From: Labilibaculum euxinicum
GTDB lineage: Bacteria > Bacteroidota > Bacteroidia > Bacteroidales > Marinifilaceae
DNA length: 64,000 nucleotides
Assembly (NCBI RefSeq): GCF_009795715.1
Contig: NZ_WTCR01000005.1
Coordinates: 124,001-188,000, forward strand
Direction of reading: 5' to 3'
Under the pieces are notes generated by a model. It saw only the letters and a program-made list of their open reading frames with translations, was not told where the DNA came from and searched no databases. A program made the translations under genes and the position numbers. This document shows, piece after piece, positions 1 to 8,367 of the stretch (positions are counted from its first letter, which is position 1; each line of letters starts with the position of its first letter).

Positions 1-33
1 AGAAATCTCGTTAACAATATCTGCTTTAGTCAT
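1..33 (-). CDS. HU-family DNA-binding protein, N-terminus only (cut by window edge)
   Basis: The reverse strand reads MTKADIVNEIS from an ATG at position 33, and the rest lies outside the window. This is the usual start of HU/IHF-type histone-like proteins, which bend and compact DNA. An AAGAG stretch sits directly before the ATG as a possible ribosome binding site. An HU gene divergent from mutY is a common arrangement in Bacteroidota, which supports the call. Only eleven residues are visible, so HU cannot be told from an IHF-like paralogue. Confidence 0.75.
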   Translation of the reverse strand, partial: MTKADIVNEIS

Positions 34-91
34 CTCTTAAAAAATCTTTAATTATCAATTATTTACATCATCATTTTCTCAAATCAGAATG

Positions 92-99
92 CAAATATA
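92..99 (-). promoter_or_regulatory. -7 promoter element for the HU gene
   Basis: The minus strand reads TATATTTG, an exact match to the Bacteroidota -7 consensus TAnnTTTG, about 60 bases before the HU start. No clear -33 TTTG was found at the expected distance. Confidence 0.5.
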
Positions 100-184
100 T
101 ATGATTTCTAGCTATTAATGAAATCGAAAACAATTATTTTTACCCAAATTTGAAAAAAAATAAATCAGGACAAATATTTTCAAG

Positions 185-1237
185 ATGCTTAGTAACCAAA
201 TCATAAGCTGGTATTTGCAAAACAAACGCGACTTACCATGGCGGGAAACAAAAGATCCGTATCAAATATGGATATCAGAAATCATGCTTCAACAGACCAG
301 AGTAGCCTCAGCTATTGATTATTTTAATCGCTTTTTGGAACAATTTCCAACAATTTCCGATTTAGCTAAGGCAGAGGAGCAGGAAGTATTAAAACTATGG
401 CAGGGATTGGGCTATTATTCCCGGGCCCGAAATTTACATACTGCTGCAAAAACTATTCAATTAGAATATAATGGTGTTTTTCCAGACTCTTACAAAGAGA
501 TTCTTAAATTAAAAGGTATTGGCACGTATACTGCTGCGGCGATTGCTTCATTTGCCTTCAATCTGCCACATGCCGCAGTTGAAGGAAACGTTTATAGGGT
601 TTTGTCAAGACTATATGGCATTAACAAAGCAATTGACAGTACCGAAGGGAAAAAATACTTTCAAGCAATAGCAAGCCAAACAATGGGAAATGCCATACCT
701 GAGATCTACAATCAGGCAATTATTGAATTTGGAGCTCTTCAATGCATTCCCCGCAATCCTAAATGTGATATTTGTCCACTCCTCGCAAATTGCTTTGCCC
801 GCAATAATGCACAAGTTGATCAATTCCCCGTTAAATCGAAACAAATTAAGACTAAAAATCGATATTTTTACTATTTGTTTCTATCTTGTAAAAGTCGGTT
901 TTTAATCGAAAAAAGAAAGAAAAAAGACATTTGGGAGAACTTGTTCCAATATCCTTTGATTGAATACGATAAACCTATTTCAACGAATGAATTGTTACAA
1001 ACTTCTGAATGGAAAGAGTTATTTGGAAACAATGAATTAGTGATTCATTCGGTATCCGAAAATGTGATTCATAAATTAAGCCATCAAAACCTGCACACAA
1101 AATTCATTCACATCGAAATGGATATCGATAAAATGAAATATGGATATATAATTATTAATCATTCCGACATATCGGAATACCCGTTCCCGAAACTAATTGA
1201 AGATCATTTAAATATAATGAATAAAAATAACCCATAA
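185..1237 (+). CDS. mutY: A/G-specific adenine DNA glycosylase MutY
   Basis: Removes adenine mispaired with 8-oxoguanine or guanine in base excision repair. The 350-residue protein has the HhH-GPD fold: the SEIMLQQ motif with the catalytic Glu at residue 32, a helix-hairpin-helix LKGIGTYTAAA near residue 109, and a 4Fe-4S cluster motif C-x6-C-x2-C-x5-C near residues 190-210. A NUDIX-like 8-oxoG recognition domain follows. The residue that should be the catalytic Asp (E. coli D138) is Glu133 here, in VEGNVYRV; see findings. It starts the mutY-ssb-gldE-gldD run and stops 64 bases before ssb. Confidence 0.93.
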   Translation: MLSNQIISWYLQNKRDLPWRETKDPYQIWISEIMLQQTRVASAIDYFNRFLEQFPTISDLAKAEEQEVLKLWQGLGYYSRARNLHTAAKTIQLEYNGVFPDSYKEILKLKGIGTYTAAAIASFAFNLPHAAVEGNVYRVLSRLYGINKAIDSTEGKKYFQAIASQTMGNAIPEIYNQAIIEFGALQCIPRNPKCDICPLLANCFARNNAQVDQFPVKSKQIKTKNRYFYYLFLSCKSRFLIEKRKKKDIWENLFQYPLIEYDKPISTNELLQTSEWKELFGNNELVIHSVSENVIHKLSHQNLHTKFIHIEMDIDKMKYGYIIINHSDISEYPFPKLIEDHLNIMNKNNP

Positions 1238-1301
1238 TAACATTATGATCTTATAATAAGTTTGTATCTTTAAACTATTGTTAAATTAAAAAAATCAAAA
1301 T

Positions 1302-1727
1302 ATGTCAGTAAACAAAGTAATTCTTGTTGGAAATGTTGGTAAAGATCCGGAAGTGAAATATCTTGACAATGGTGTAGCCGTTTGTAACTTTTCACTTGCA
1401 ACCAGCGAAACGTACAACAATAAAAGTGGCGAAAAAGTGACCCAAACAGAATGGCACAATATTGTATTGTGGCGTAAACTGGCTGAAATTGCAGAAACTT
1501 ACGTTAAAAAAGGAATGCAGATTTACGTTGAAGGACAACTTAGAACACGTAACTGGGAAGACAAAGACGGTGTAAAAAGATATACTACTGAAATTTTTGG
1601 AACCACTATGCAAATGTTAGGCCGTAAAGCAGAAAACAGCTCTGAACCACAAGGAAGTCCTGAAGTCGCGCAACAAACTACTTCTGACTCATCTGACGCA
1701 GAAGAAACGGATGATCTTCCATTTTAG
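1302..1727 (+). CDS. ssb: Single-stranded DNA-binding protein
   Basis: Coats single-stranded DNA during replication, repair and recombination and recruits partner proteins through its tail. The 141 residues hold an N-terminal OB fold ([20 protein letters not shown] at the start, TEWHNIVLW near residue 50), then a Gln/Ser/Asp-rich linker and the acidic tip DDLPF that binds partners. It lies between mutY and gldE, a conserved order in Bacteroidota. A near-consensus -7 box TATCTTTA at 1265-1272 could give it its own promoter. Confidence 0.96.
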   Translation: MSVNKVILVGNVGKDPEVKYLDNGVAVCNFSLATSETYNNKSGEKVTQTEWHNIVLWRKLAEIAETYVKKGMQIYVEGQLRTRNWEDKDGVKRYTTEIFGTTMQMLGRKAENSSEPQGSPEVAQQTTSDSSDAEETDDLPF

Positions 1728-1758
1728 GCATCCTATTTAAAACTAATTTCATACAAAA

Positions 1759-3090
1759 TTGGAAACTGAAGAATTTACTAAACTTTTTTTAAGCAATATT
1801 GATATTGCTTTTTATTCTATAAATATAAGTACCGTTATAAGTTTGCTTATAATGGTACTTCTTTTGTTTTGTTCTGCGGTGATTTCAGGATCAGAAGTGG
1901 CTTTATTTTCACTTTCTCCACAAAACATTAATGATTTGGAAGCCGAGGATAATCCAAAAAACAAAAAGCTTTTAAAATTATTAAGCCAACCTGAAAGATT
2001 ACTGGCGACGATCCTAATTGGCAATAATTTTGTAAACATTGGAATTGTAATCTTATCCAGCTTTATCACTAATTCTCTGGTCGATTTTTCAAATGCTCCA
2101 ACGCTGGGCTTTGTGGTTCAGGTAGTGATCATTACATTCTTACTTTTACTTTTTGGTGAAATAATCCCCAAAGTATATGCGGCACAAACCTCTTTGAACT
2201 TTTCAAAATTTGTTGCTTATCCGTTATTCTTTTTAGAAAAAGCATTTCAACCTCTTTCTATCGTACTTATTAAATCAACATCTATCGTCAACAATCGTAT
2301 TTCTAAAAAACAGAACATCTCGATGGTAGATCTTTCTCAGGCATTGGAATTAACTGCCGATGAAATATCTGAAGAAATGGAAATTTTGGAAGGAATTGTA
2401 AACTTTGGCAATATTAATGTTGAAGAAATAATGATATCCCGAATGGATGCAGTAGCCGTAGACGTTAGAACGAGCTTTAGTAAATTAAAATCAGTAATTA
2501 TTGAATCAGGTTTTTCACGAATTCCTGTTTTTGATAAGAGCTTTGACAATGTAAAAGGAATATTGTATGTGAAAGATTTGCTTCCTCATCATCATAAACC
2601 AAATACATTTCGTTGGCAATCTATTATCCGCCCACCCTACTATGTGCCACAGACAAAAAAAATAAATGATTTACTGGAAGAATTTCAAACTCAGAAAAAC
2701 CATATGGCGGTTGTTGTTGATGAGTATGGAGGTACTTCAGGAATCATTACCATGGAAGATATTATTGAAGAAATAGTTGGGGATATTACCGATGAGTCGG
2801 ATGACAGTAAAGCTACTTTTACCAAGGAAGAGGATGGTTCCTACTTATTTGAAGGAAAAACATCGCTAAACGATTTCTTTAAAATTGTAGATATTGAATC
2901 GGATATTTTCGATAAGGTAAAAGGTGATGCTGAAACTTTAGCTGGCTTACTTCTTGAAATAAAAGGTGAGATTCCACAGAAAAAAGAAGAATTCAAATAC
3001 AAACACTATCGCTTTATTGTGGAAGCTGTTGATAACCGCCGAATCAAAAAAATTCGTTTTATACTACCAAAACTCCCGGCGAAAAAGTAA
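1759..3090 (+). CDS. gldE: Gliding motility-associated protein GldE (CNNM/CorC-like membrane protein)
   Basis: A 443-residue inner-membrane protein of the HlyC/CorC/CNNM family. It has an N-terminal DUF21 region with several membrane helices (about residues 20-190), a pair of CBS domains (about 205-335, including VVDEYGGTSGIITMEDIIEEIVGDI) and a C-terminal transporter-associated domain. In flavobacteria GldE can partly substitute for GldD in gliding and T9SS function; that is family knowledge. The reading frame opens with TTG at 1759, with no ATG until far inside the protein. It sits 31 bases after ssb and is followed by gldD. Confidence 0.9.
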   Translation: METEEFTKLFLSNIDIAFYSINISTVISLLIMVLLLFCSAVISGSEVALFSLSPQNINDLEAEDNPKNKKLLKLLSQPERLLATILIGNNFVNIGIVILSSFITNSLVDFSNAPTLGFVVQVVIITFLLLLFGEIIPKVYAAQTSLNFSKFVAYPLFFLEKAFQPLSIVLIKSTSIVNNRISKKQNISMVDLSQALELTADEISEEMEILEGIVNFGNINVEEIMISRMDAVAVDVRTSFSKLKSVIIESGFSRIPVFDKSFDNVKGILYVKDLLPHHHKPNTFRWQSIIRPPYYVPQTKKINDLLEEFQTQKNHMAVVVDEYGGTSGIITMEDIIEEIVGDITDESDDSKATFTKEEDGSYLFEGKTSLNDFFKIVDIESDIFDKVKGDAETLAGLLLEIKGEIPQKKEEFKYKHYRFIVEAVDNRRIKKIRFILPKLPAKK

Positions 3091-3150
3091 TTTCGTGTCA
3101 TTAAACAAACAAATGTTCTTAACCAACATTTGCATCTACATCTGCAACTT

Positions 3151-3732
3151 ATGAAATTGTATCGAATTCTTTCACCCTTTCTTTTTATTCTTGTCGTTTT
3201 GGTCCCTATTTCGTGTAAAAAGAAATATACTCCCAAACCAAAAGCATATTTCCGAATTGATTTTCCATCAAAGGAATATCAGAATTGGGATTCAGATTTT
3301 CCATACAGTTTCGATCTTTTATCAATGGCTAAAATTGAAGAGGATCCAAGTAAAGGAGCTGAAAAATATTGGATCAACATTCAATATCCCGAATACCATG
3401 CAACCATTCACCTTAGTTATAAAAATGTTGATAACAATCTGGAAGAATATCTTGAAGATTCTAGGAAAATGGCATACAAACACTCCATTATGGCAGATGC
3501 TATTGCCGAGCAAATCTATATTAATGATAAAGAAAAGGTATATGGTATGATCTATAGGATTAAGGGCAATGCTGCATCATCGGTTCAGTTTGTTGCAACA
3601 GATAGTACAAATCATTTTTTAAGAGGTGCTTTGTATTTTCGGGAACATCCTAATCAAGATTCTTTGGCGCCGGTTATCCAATTCATCGACAAAGACATTG
3701 TTCGCCTGATGGAAAGTCTAAAGTGGAAATAA
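3151..3732 (+). CDS. gldD: Gliding motility lipoprotein GldD
   Basis: Lipoprotein needed for gliding and type IX secretion in flavobacteria. The ATG at 3151 was chosen because it puts a 21-residue hydrophobic signal directly before Cys22 (PISC), a lipoprotein cleavage site; the same frame is open from 3130 with a less likely start. After the Cys come a basic KKKYTPKPKAYFRIDFP segment typical of GldD and a soluble domain. The protein is 193 residues. It follows gldE by 60 bases. The -3 residue of the lipobox is Pro, which is unusual. Confidence 0.9.
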   Translation: MKLYRILSPFLFILVVLVPISCKKKYTPKPKAYFRIDFPSKEYQNWDSDFPYSFDLLSMAKIEEDPSKGAEKYWINIQYPEYHATIHLSYKNVDNNLEEYLEDSRKMAYKHSIMADAIAEQIYINDKEKVYGMIYRIKGNAASSVQFVATDSTNHFLRGALYFREHPNQDSLAPVIQFIDKDIVRLMESLKWK

Positions 3733-3748
3733 GCTAATATTGTAATTC

Positions 3749-4393
3749 ATGCCAATTTGCAATCAAATACAAATTAATAATTTCTGCAGACTAATTGTTT
3801 GGAAAACCACTGAATCTTTAGAAGAACTGCTGCAGATTGTAAACTTAACACCTGGCGAAACAGAAAAACTGAACTCGTTCGGGAGCCAATCCCGTAAAAT
3901 TGAATTTGCAGCAACACGCTGCCTGCTGCAATTGAGCTTAGGGGAAAATATTCAGATTGAAAATGATGAGCACGGCAAGCCTCATCTTATCAACTCAGAC
4001 TTGAATATTAGTATTTCTCATACGAAATCATACGTTGGAATTCTAATTGGAGACAAGCATTCTGTTGCATTGGATATGGAATATTTATCGGATCGGGTAA
4101 ATAGAATTGCCAGCCGGTTCCTTTCTGAAGCCGAATTAGATAATATTGAAGAAGAAAATAAGATCTTACATCTTTATCAGCATTGGTGTGCCAAGGAGTG
4201 TTTAATTAAAATGTATGGGAAAAAAGATGTTCATTTAATTGATGAATTAAAGATTGACCCTTTTTCTCCGGGCGACTCTACTTTCTCAGGTAAGGTTTGC
4301 AGAGCCGATTTTTCCGAAACCTACACATTTCAATATCTGCAGTTCGATAACCATTTACTGGTTTATTCCATAAAAAAAGCCAATAGTTATTGA
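3749..4393 (+). CDS. 4'-phosphopantetheinyl transferase superfamily protein
   Basis: Moves the phosphopantetheine arm from CoA to a Ser of a carrier protein. The 214-residue, Sfp-like protein shows the expected motifs: ISISHTK near residue 89, the metal-binding VALDMEYL near 109, and WCAKECLIKMYG near 149 with the KE pair. The carrier protein it acts on is not in the window. It begins 16 bases after gldD, so it probably ends the mutY-gldD transcription unit. Its last codons overlap a hairpin that terminates the opposite gene. Confidence 0.88.
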   Translation: MPICNQIQINNFCRLIVWKTTESLEELLQIVNLTPGETEKLNSFGSQSRKIEFAATRCLLQLSLGENIQIENDEHGKPHLINSDLNISISHTKSYVGILIGDKHSVALDMEYLSDRVNRIASRFLSEAELDNIEEENKILHLYQHWCAKECLIKMYGKKDVHLIDELKIDPFSPGDSTFSGKVCRADFSETYTFQYLQFDNHLLVYSIKKANSY

Positions 4394-4413
4394 ATCGTCA
4401 ATTGCTACTGGCT
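4371..4413 (-). terminator. Rho-independent terminator for the PafA-like gene
   Basis: A long imperfect hairpin (AGCCA.TAG..ATTGA at 4378-4393 against TCAAT..CTA.TGGCT at 4398-4413) is followed on the minus strand by seven T (4371-4377). It lies partly inside the 3' end of the convergent phosphopantetheinyl transferase gene. Confidence 0.7.
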
Positions 4414-4434
4414 TAATATCCATTAAGAAAAATT

Positions 4435-6060
4435 TTAATTCACCAGCTCTTCAATCGGATTTCCATCACATCCGGAAGGAATCGAAATATTTAAGAAACT
4501 TGAAACGGTAGGAACAATATCCTCAATATAAACTGATCGTGAAATTACCGACCGCTTAATTTTCCATCCGTACCAAAATAAAGGAACCTGATTGGTATAT
4601 GAATATTGCGCTATTTCATCACGTTCATCTTTTATTTTATGCATCCATCCTTGCTCCAAAGTAAGCATTACATCTCCCGAACGTTTTTGATTGAAAGAGC
4701 GTTGCACTTTTTGCAATATTCCATGTGTATAATTCGATTTCACCAAACTATTCGCAGTAGTAGTAGTTGCCACTCCTGTAAACTGAATTAAAAATTCTGC
4801 AGCCTTTGTTTGCAGGTCAATAATTGACAGTTTCGAATCTTCAATCAGCTGATGATTCAAATAAACCTGTTGCGAATCGTAGCCTAAAACCCATTCTCCA
4901 TTTCCATATAATATATTGAAATACGATTTTAATAAAGCAATTGCATTGTAAGTACTAAAGTAGCCGTTCGGAATATTTTGTTCTGAAAGATTCTCAGGCG
5001 TATAATTAGCAGATTGATCGGCAGTTACAAACACCAATACATTCTCCAGTCCAATCTGCTCATCTAAAAACGAAAGGAAATGTTCCAATTCCTGATCTAA
5101 TCTGATAAAATTATCAATCATTTCGGGAGCAAAAGGAGACAAGTCTCTATGTTTCTCGTCCAAACAGGAAAAGGTAACAGATAAAAAATCAGCATCGTCA
5201 TCCTTACCCAAATTCTCGTTAATAATAGCAGATATTGCAAAATCCTTTACCAACATGTTCCCAAAAGGTGTCTTTTTAATCGCCTTGTATCCGTGCTCTC
5301 TCTTCTCCTTATTCAAATCGTAGAAAAACTGATTATTCAAACCAACTTTCCCAAGTAATTTATCAGACACACTCGGTGCATTTCCATCATTAAAAGGTGT
5401 CCAAACACGATTTAGATAAAAATCAGCAAACTTTTTCTCATTAAATTCCTTTACCCAATTGTATAAGGTGTCCTGATAATACGATGATGTTATAAATTTC
5501 CCTGAAAGATCATCCATCCAATAAGCTCCGTCAGCAGCATGACCGGCAGAAAACAAAGCTGATTCACAGTTTAAAGCCACACCAACCACTCTCGAACGAG
5601 AGTTGAACAACTTAATTTCGTCTCCTAATGTTGATGCCAGCATCTTTTTTGGCGAAATCCCCTTCTCTTCGGATTCTATTCCCACAAGTTTGGTTTCTGA
5701 ATCTTCTTTCGCCAATTCAAGTTCTCCCGATAACCGATTGTACCATCCGTTAGAAATAATTCCATGAAAAGCTGGCGGTGTACCTGTAAATATGGAGGCA
5801 TGATCGGGTCCTGTTTGAGAATACAAATAACTAAATTTAGCGTTTTTGCAATAGGTTCCCTGATTCATTAATCGTTTGAATCCTCCATCTCCAAGCAAAT
5901 TTGAATAACGAAAAAAATAATCGGCACGTAAATGATCTACAACAATACCTACAACAAGCTTTGGTTTTTCTGATGGGATTTTTCGTGTATTTTGTGCAAT
6001 TGAAAATTGAATTGTAAATACTAGTAATGCAAACAATAGGGTGCCGAATCTCTTACTCAT
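4435..6060 (-). CDS. PafA-like alkaline phosphatase superfamily protein, metal site altered
   Basis: A 541-residue exported protein with a signal peptide (residues 1-22, ending SIAQ) and the fold of the PafA/type I phosphodiesterase family. By eye against PafA of Elizabethkingia, Asp42, nucleophile Thr83 (SQTGPDHAS), Asn104, Asp301 and Asp348 are kept. The three zinc-binding His are not: PafA H309 falls on Arg305 (a His is one residue earlier), H353 on Gln349 and H486 on Gln491. The Lys-x-Arg that PafA uses for phosphate monoesters reads Asn164-Cys-Glu166. It may be inactive or may have a new role. It has its own promoter and terminator. Confidence 0.85.
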   Translation of the reverse strand: MSKRFGTLLFALLVFTIQFSIAQNTRKIPSEKPKLVVGIVVDHLRADYFFRYSNLLGDGGFKRLMNQGTYCKNAKFSYLYSQTGPDHASIFTGTPPAFHGIISNGWYNRLSGELELAKEDSETKLVGIESEEKGISPKKMLASTLGDEIKLFNSRSRVVGVALNCESALFSAGHAADGAYWMDDLSGKFITSSYYQDTLYNWVKEFNEKKFADFYLNRVWTPFNDGNAPSVSDKLLGKVGLNNQFFYDLNKEKREHGYKAIKKTPFGNMLVKDFAISAIINENLGKDDDADFLSVTFSCLDEKHRDLSPFAPEMIDNFIRLDQELEHFLSFLDEQIGLENVLVFVTADQSANYTPENLSEQNIPNGYFSTYNAIALLKSYFNILYGNGEWVLGYDSQQVYLNHQLIEDSKLSIIDLQTKAAEFLIQFTGVATTTTANSLVKSNYTHGILQKVQRSFNQKRSGDVMLTLEQGWMHKIKDERDEIAQYSYTNQVPLFWYGWKIKRSVISRSVYIEDIVPTVSSFLNISIPSGCDGNPIEELVN

Positions 6061-6094
6061 TATAATTCTCGTTGTGGTTATTAACTATTCGCCA

Positions 6095-6102
6095 CAAATA
6101 TA
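6095..6102 (-). promoter_or_regulatory. -7 promoter element for the PafA-like gene
   Basis: The minus strand reads TATATTTG, an exact TAnnTTTG match, 35 bases before the ATG at 6060. No good -33 element was seen. Confidence 0.5.
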
Positions 6103-6182
6103 ATGGATTCGAATTAATTAAACAGGAATAGATTTTGATATTACAGGATCTTTAACATTTGGAAATTCAAATATCAAAACAA

Positions 6183-6533
6183 TTATTTTTTCTGAGGCTG
6201 ATATCTGATTACGTCAACTTGTTCCATCGTAATCATTCCTCCTCCACCCGATTTTTCAATTAGCAATTCAAGAATGTGAAGGTAGCCATTCACCTTTTCT
6301 TCAGAATCAACCAATTCTATAATGATTGGCAAATCATCTGACAAAGTAAATATTTTTGAAGAATGAACTCGTGAATTTGCGCCATAAGACATGATTCCCC
6401 GGTGAACTGTTGCTCCTGCCAAACCATATCTTTTTGCACCGTAAACAATTGCCTCATAAAGAGGTCTTTGATAAACCCGATCGGCTTCTCCAACAAATAC
6501 GCGAAGTAACTTGGCCTTGCCTTTCAGTTTCAT
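6183..6533 (-). CDS. DUF190 family (PII-like) protein
   Basis: A 116-residue cytoplasmic protein of the DUF190 family, which has a PII-like ferredoxin fold. The sequence shows the family pattern: KLLRVFVGEADR near the start, PLYEAIVYGAKRYGLAGATVHRG, LPIIIELVDSEEKV, and a C-terminal strand MEQVDVIRY. DUF190 genes very often lie beside crcB, as here (12 bases apart, same strand), so a role in fluoride channel function or regulation is the usual guess. Its ligand is not known from sequence. Confidence 0.88.
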   Translation of the reverse strand: MKLKGKAKLLRVFVGEADRVYQRPLYEAIVYGAKRYGLAGATVHRGIMSYGANSRVHSSKIFTLSDDLPIIIELVDSEEKVNGYLHILELLIEKSGGGGMITMEQVDVIRYQPQKK

Positions 6534-6545
6534 ATCAATTTACGT

Positions 6546-6923
6546 TTAGAATAATTTATGAATTTGTGTGCCAAAGTAAACTGCAAGTAATCCCAGAAAT
6601 ACACTTCCGGCCACATATACTGAAAGATACAAAAATCCACTGTCTTTTAAAAGATTAAGATTATCGAATGCAAAAGATGAAAAAGTCGTAAAACCTCCGC
6701 AAAACCCTACAGCCAGAAACATCCGCATTTCCGGACTCACCAAATTATCCCGTTCTGCCATGGAATATATTACTCCTATTATAAAGCTGCCTACAATATT
6801 TACCGTCATGGTTCCTATTGGAAAAATAGTGTCAAAATAACGATGAAGACCTTGTCCTATCAAAAATCGAGAGACACTTCCTAAAAACCCTCCTATTCCT
6901 ACCAACAAAACTGTACGAAACAT
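6546..6923 (-). CDS. crcB: Fluoride channel CrcB/Fluc
   Basis: A small inner-membrane fluoride channel that works as an antiparallel dimer and lets F- leave the cell. The 125 residues form four membrane helices and carry the family hallmark GFCGGFTTFSSFAFD near residue 73, with the two Phe and the Thr/Ser that line the pore. GGFLGSVSRF near residue 11 is also typical. It is the first gene of a crcB-DUF190 pair. I looked for a fluoride riboswitch before it and saw none. Confidence 0.93.
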   Translation of the reverse strand: MFRTVLLVGIGGFLGSVSRFLIGQGLHRYFDTIFPIGTMTVNIVGSFIIGVIYSMAERDNLVSPEMRMFLAVGFCGGFTTFSSFAFDNLNLLKDSGFLYLSVYVAGSVFLGLLAVYFGTQIHKLF

Positions 6924-6948
6924 GCGATAATAAAATTATATAATGAAT

Positions 6949-6972
6949 AATTAGTAATTAGTAATTAGTAAT
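6949..6972. repeat. Short tandem repeat, 7-bp unit AATTAGT
   Basis: Three full copies of AATTAGT plus a partial fourth lie between the crcB promoter and its start codon. The tract is A/T-rich and prone to slippage, which would change the leader length. Confidence 0.8.
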
Positions 6973-6998
6973 GGGCAATTCAAAATCATTCCCGATGA

Positions 6999-7006
6999 CA
7001 AAGATA
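6999..7006 (-). promoter_or_regulatory. -7 promoter element for crcB-DUF190
   Basis: The minus strand reads TATCTTTG, an exact TAnnTTTG match 75 bases before crcB. The short tandem repeat lies in the resulting leader. Confidence 0.55.
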
Positions 7007-7032
7007 CTAATCTTGATTTAGATAAATAATGC

Positions 7033-7064
7033 AAAAAAAATGACCGTTCAAATTGAACAGCCAT
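7033..7064 (-). terminator. Rho-independent terminator for ychF
   Basis: On the minus strand an almost fully paired hairpin (arms 7053-7064 and 7040-7051, two G-T pairs) runs straight into eight T (7033-7040). It starts 24 bases after the ychF stop. Confidence 0.85.
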
Positions 7065-7087
7065 TCATGTATCATTAGAAAATTCAA

Positions 7088-8188
7088 TTATACGTTGAAT
7101 CGGAAGTGCATAATATCACCATCCTGAACTACATATTCTTTTCCTTCCACATTCATTTTACCAGCTTCCTTACAAGCTGCTTCTGACCCTAAAGTTGAAA
7201 AATCTTCGAACTTAATTACCTCAGCACGAATAAATCCTTTTTCAAAATCGGTATGAATAACACCAGCTGCCTGAGGTGCTTTCGCTCCTTTAGGATAGGT
7301 CCATGATCTTACCTCTTTTACACCTGCTGTGAAATAAGTTTCAAGATTAAGCAATCTAAATGCTGCTTTAATTAATTTATTAACGCCTGGTTCCTTTAGA
7401 CCTAAATCTTCCAAAAACATTTGTTTCTCTTCGTAAGTTTCCAGTTCTGCAATATCAGCTTCGATACCGGCACCAACAACAATTACCTCTGCATTTTCAT
7501 CTTTAACCGCTTCCCGAACCGCATCAACATGAACATTGCCATTCACTACAGATGCTTCATCAACATTACAAACGTATAAAATAGGTTTTGTAGTTAGTAA
7601 GTGAAGATCCCCTGATACTTTCTCATCAGCCTCGCTCAATTCAACCACACGGCCAGACTTTCCTTGTTCTAAAGCGTCCTTATATCTTCCCAATACCTCA
7701 GTTAAACGAACCGCATCAGGATTTTTTCCAATTTTCGCCAATTTAGCCGCCTTTTGCAATCTTGCCTCAACAGTTTCCAAATCCTTCAACTGCAATTCAA
7801 TATCAATGGTCTCTTTATCCCGGATAGGATTCACAGAACCATCAACATGAACAATATTGTCATCTTCGAAACATCGTAAAACATGTATAATCGCATTCGT
7901 CTCACGTATGTTTGAAAGAAATTTATTTCCTAAACCTTCTCCTTTACTTGCTCCTTTTACCAAACCGGCAATATCAACAATTTCCATTACCGAAGGCTGA
8001 ACTCTTTGCGGATTTACCAATTCAGTTAATCTGATTAAACGTTCATCGGGTATAGTAATTACACCAACATTAGGTTCAATGGTACAAAAAGGAAAATTTG
8101 CCGATTGTGCTTTTGCATTCGACAAACAATTAAATAAGGTGGATTTTCCAACATTTGGTAATCCTACAATTCCACACTGTAAAGCCAT
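7088..8188 (-). CDS. ychF: Ribosome-binding ATPase YchF
   Basis: An Obg-related P-loop protein that prefers ATP over GTP and binds ribosomes; in E. coli it is tied to stress responses. The 366 residues start with [20 protein letters not shown] (Walker A), then [14 protein letters not shown] (G3). At G4 the sequence is NVDE where true GTPases have NKxD, which is the mark of YchF. A coiled-coil insert lies at about 130-170 and a C-terminal TGS domain ends with [10 protein letters not shown]. It stands alone between its own promoter and terminator. Confidence 0.97.
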   Translation of the reverse strand: MALQCGIVGLPNVGKSTLFNCLSNAKAQSANFPFCTIEPNVGVITIPDERLIRLTELVNPQRVQPSVMEIVDIAGLVKGASKGEGLGNKFLSNIRETNAIIHVLRCFEDDNIVHVDGSVNPIRDKETIDIELQLKDLETVEARLQKAAKLAKIGKNPDAVRLTEVLGRYKDALEQGKSGRVVELSEADEKVSGDLHLLTTKPILYVCNVDEASVVNGNVHVDAVREAVKDENAEVIVVGAGIEADIAELETYEEKQMFLEDLGLKEPGVNKLIKAAFRLLNLETYFTAGVKEVRSWTYPKGAKAPQAAGVIHTDFEKGFIRAEVIKFEDFSTLGSEAACKEAGKMNVEGKEYVVQDGDIMHFRFNV

Positions 8189-8240
8189 GGCTATTTATAT
8201 ATTATATGATTTGCTACTATTCAATTTTAAAAAATCTGTG

Positions 8241-8271
8241 CAAAAGTACATTTTAATTTTCGTTGTGCCAA
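8241..8271 (-). promoter_or_regulatory. Promoter for ychF
   Basis: The minus strand reads TTGG (8268-8271), 19 bases, then TACTTTTG (8241-8248). Both the -7 sequence and the spacing fit the Bacteroidota primary sigma factor. Confidence 0.65.
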
Positions 8272-8367
8272 TTTTATACTTTTATCTCCTAAATAAATGT
8301 TAAAGGATGAAAATCAGTAAATAGGCTATCTATATTTTCATTAGCTTTAAGCATAGGTCGTTTTACT

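Noticed and set aside
6924-7032. Possible fluoride riboswitch before crcB
   Set aside because: The conserved crcB-motif bases are not present on the minus strand; only a promoter and a short tandem repeat were seen.
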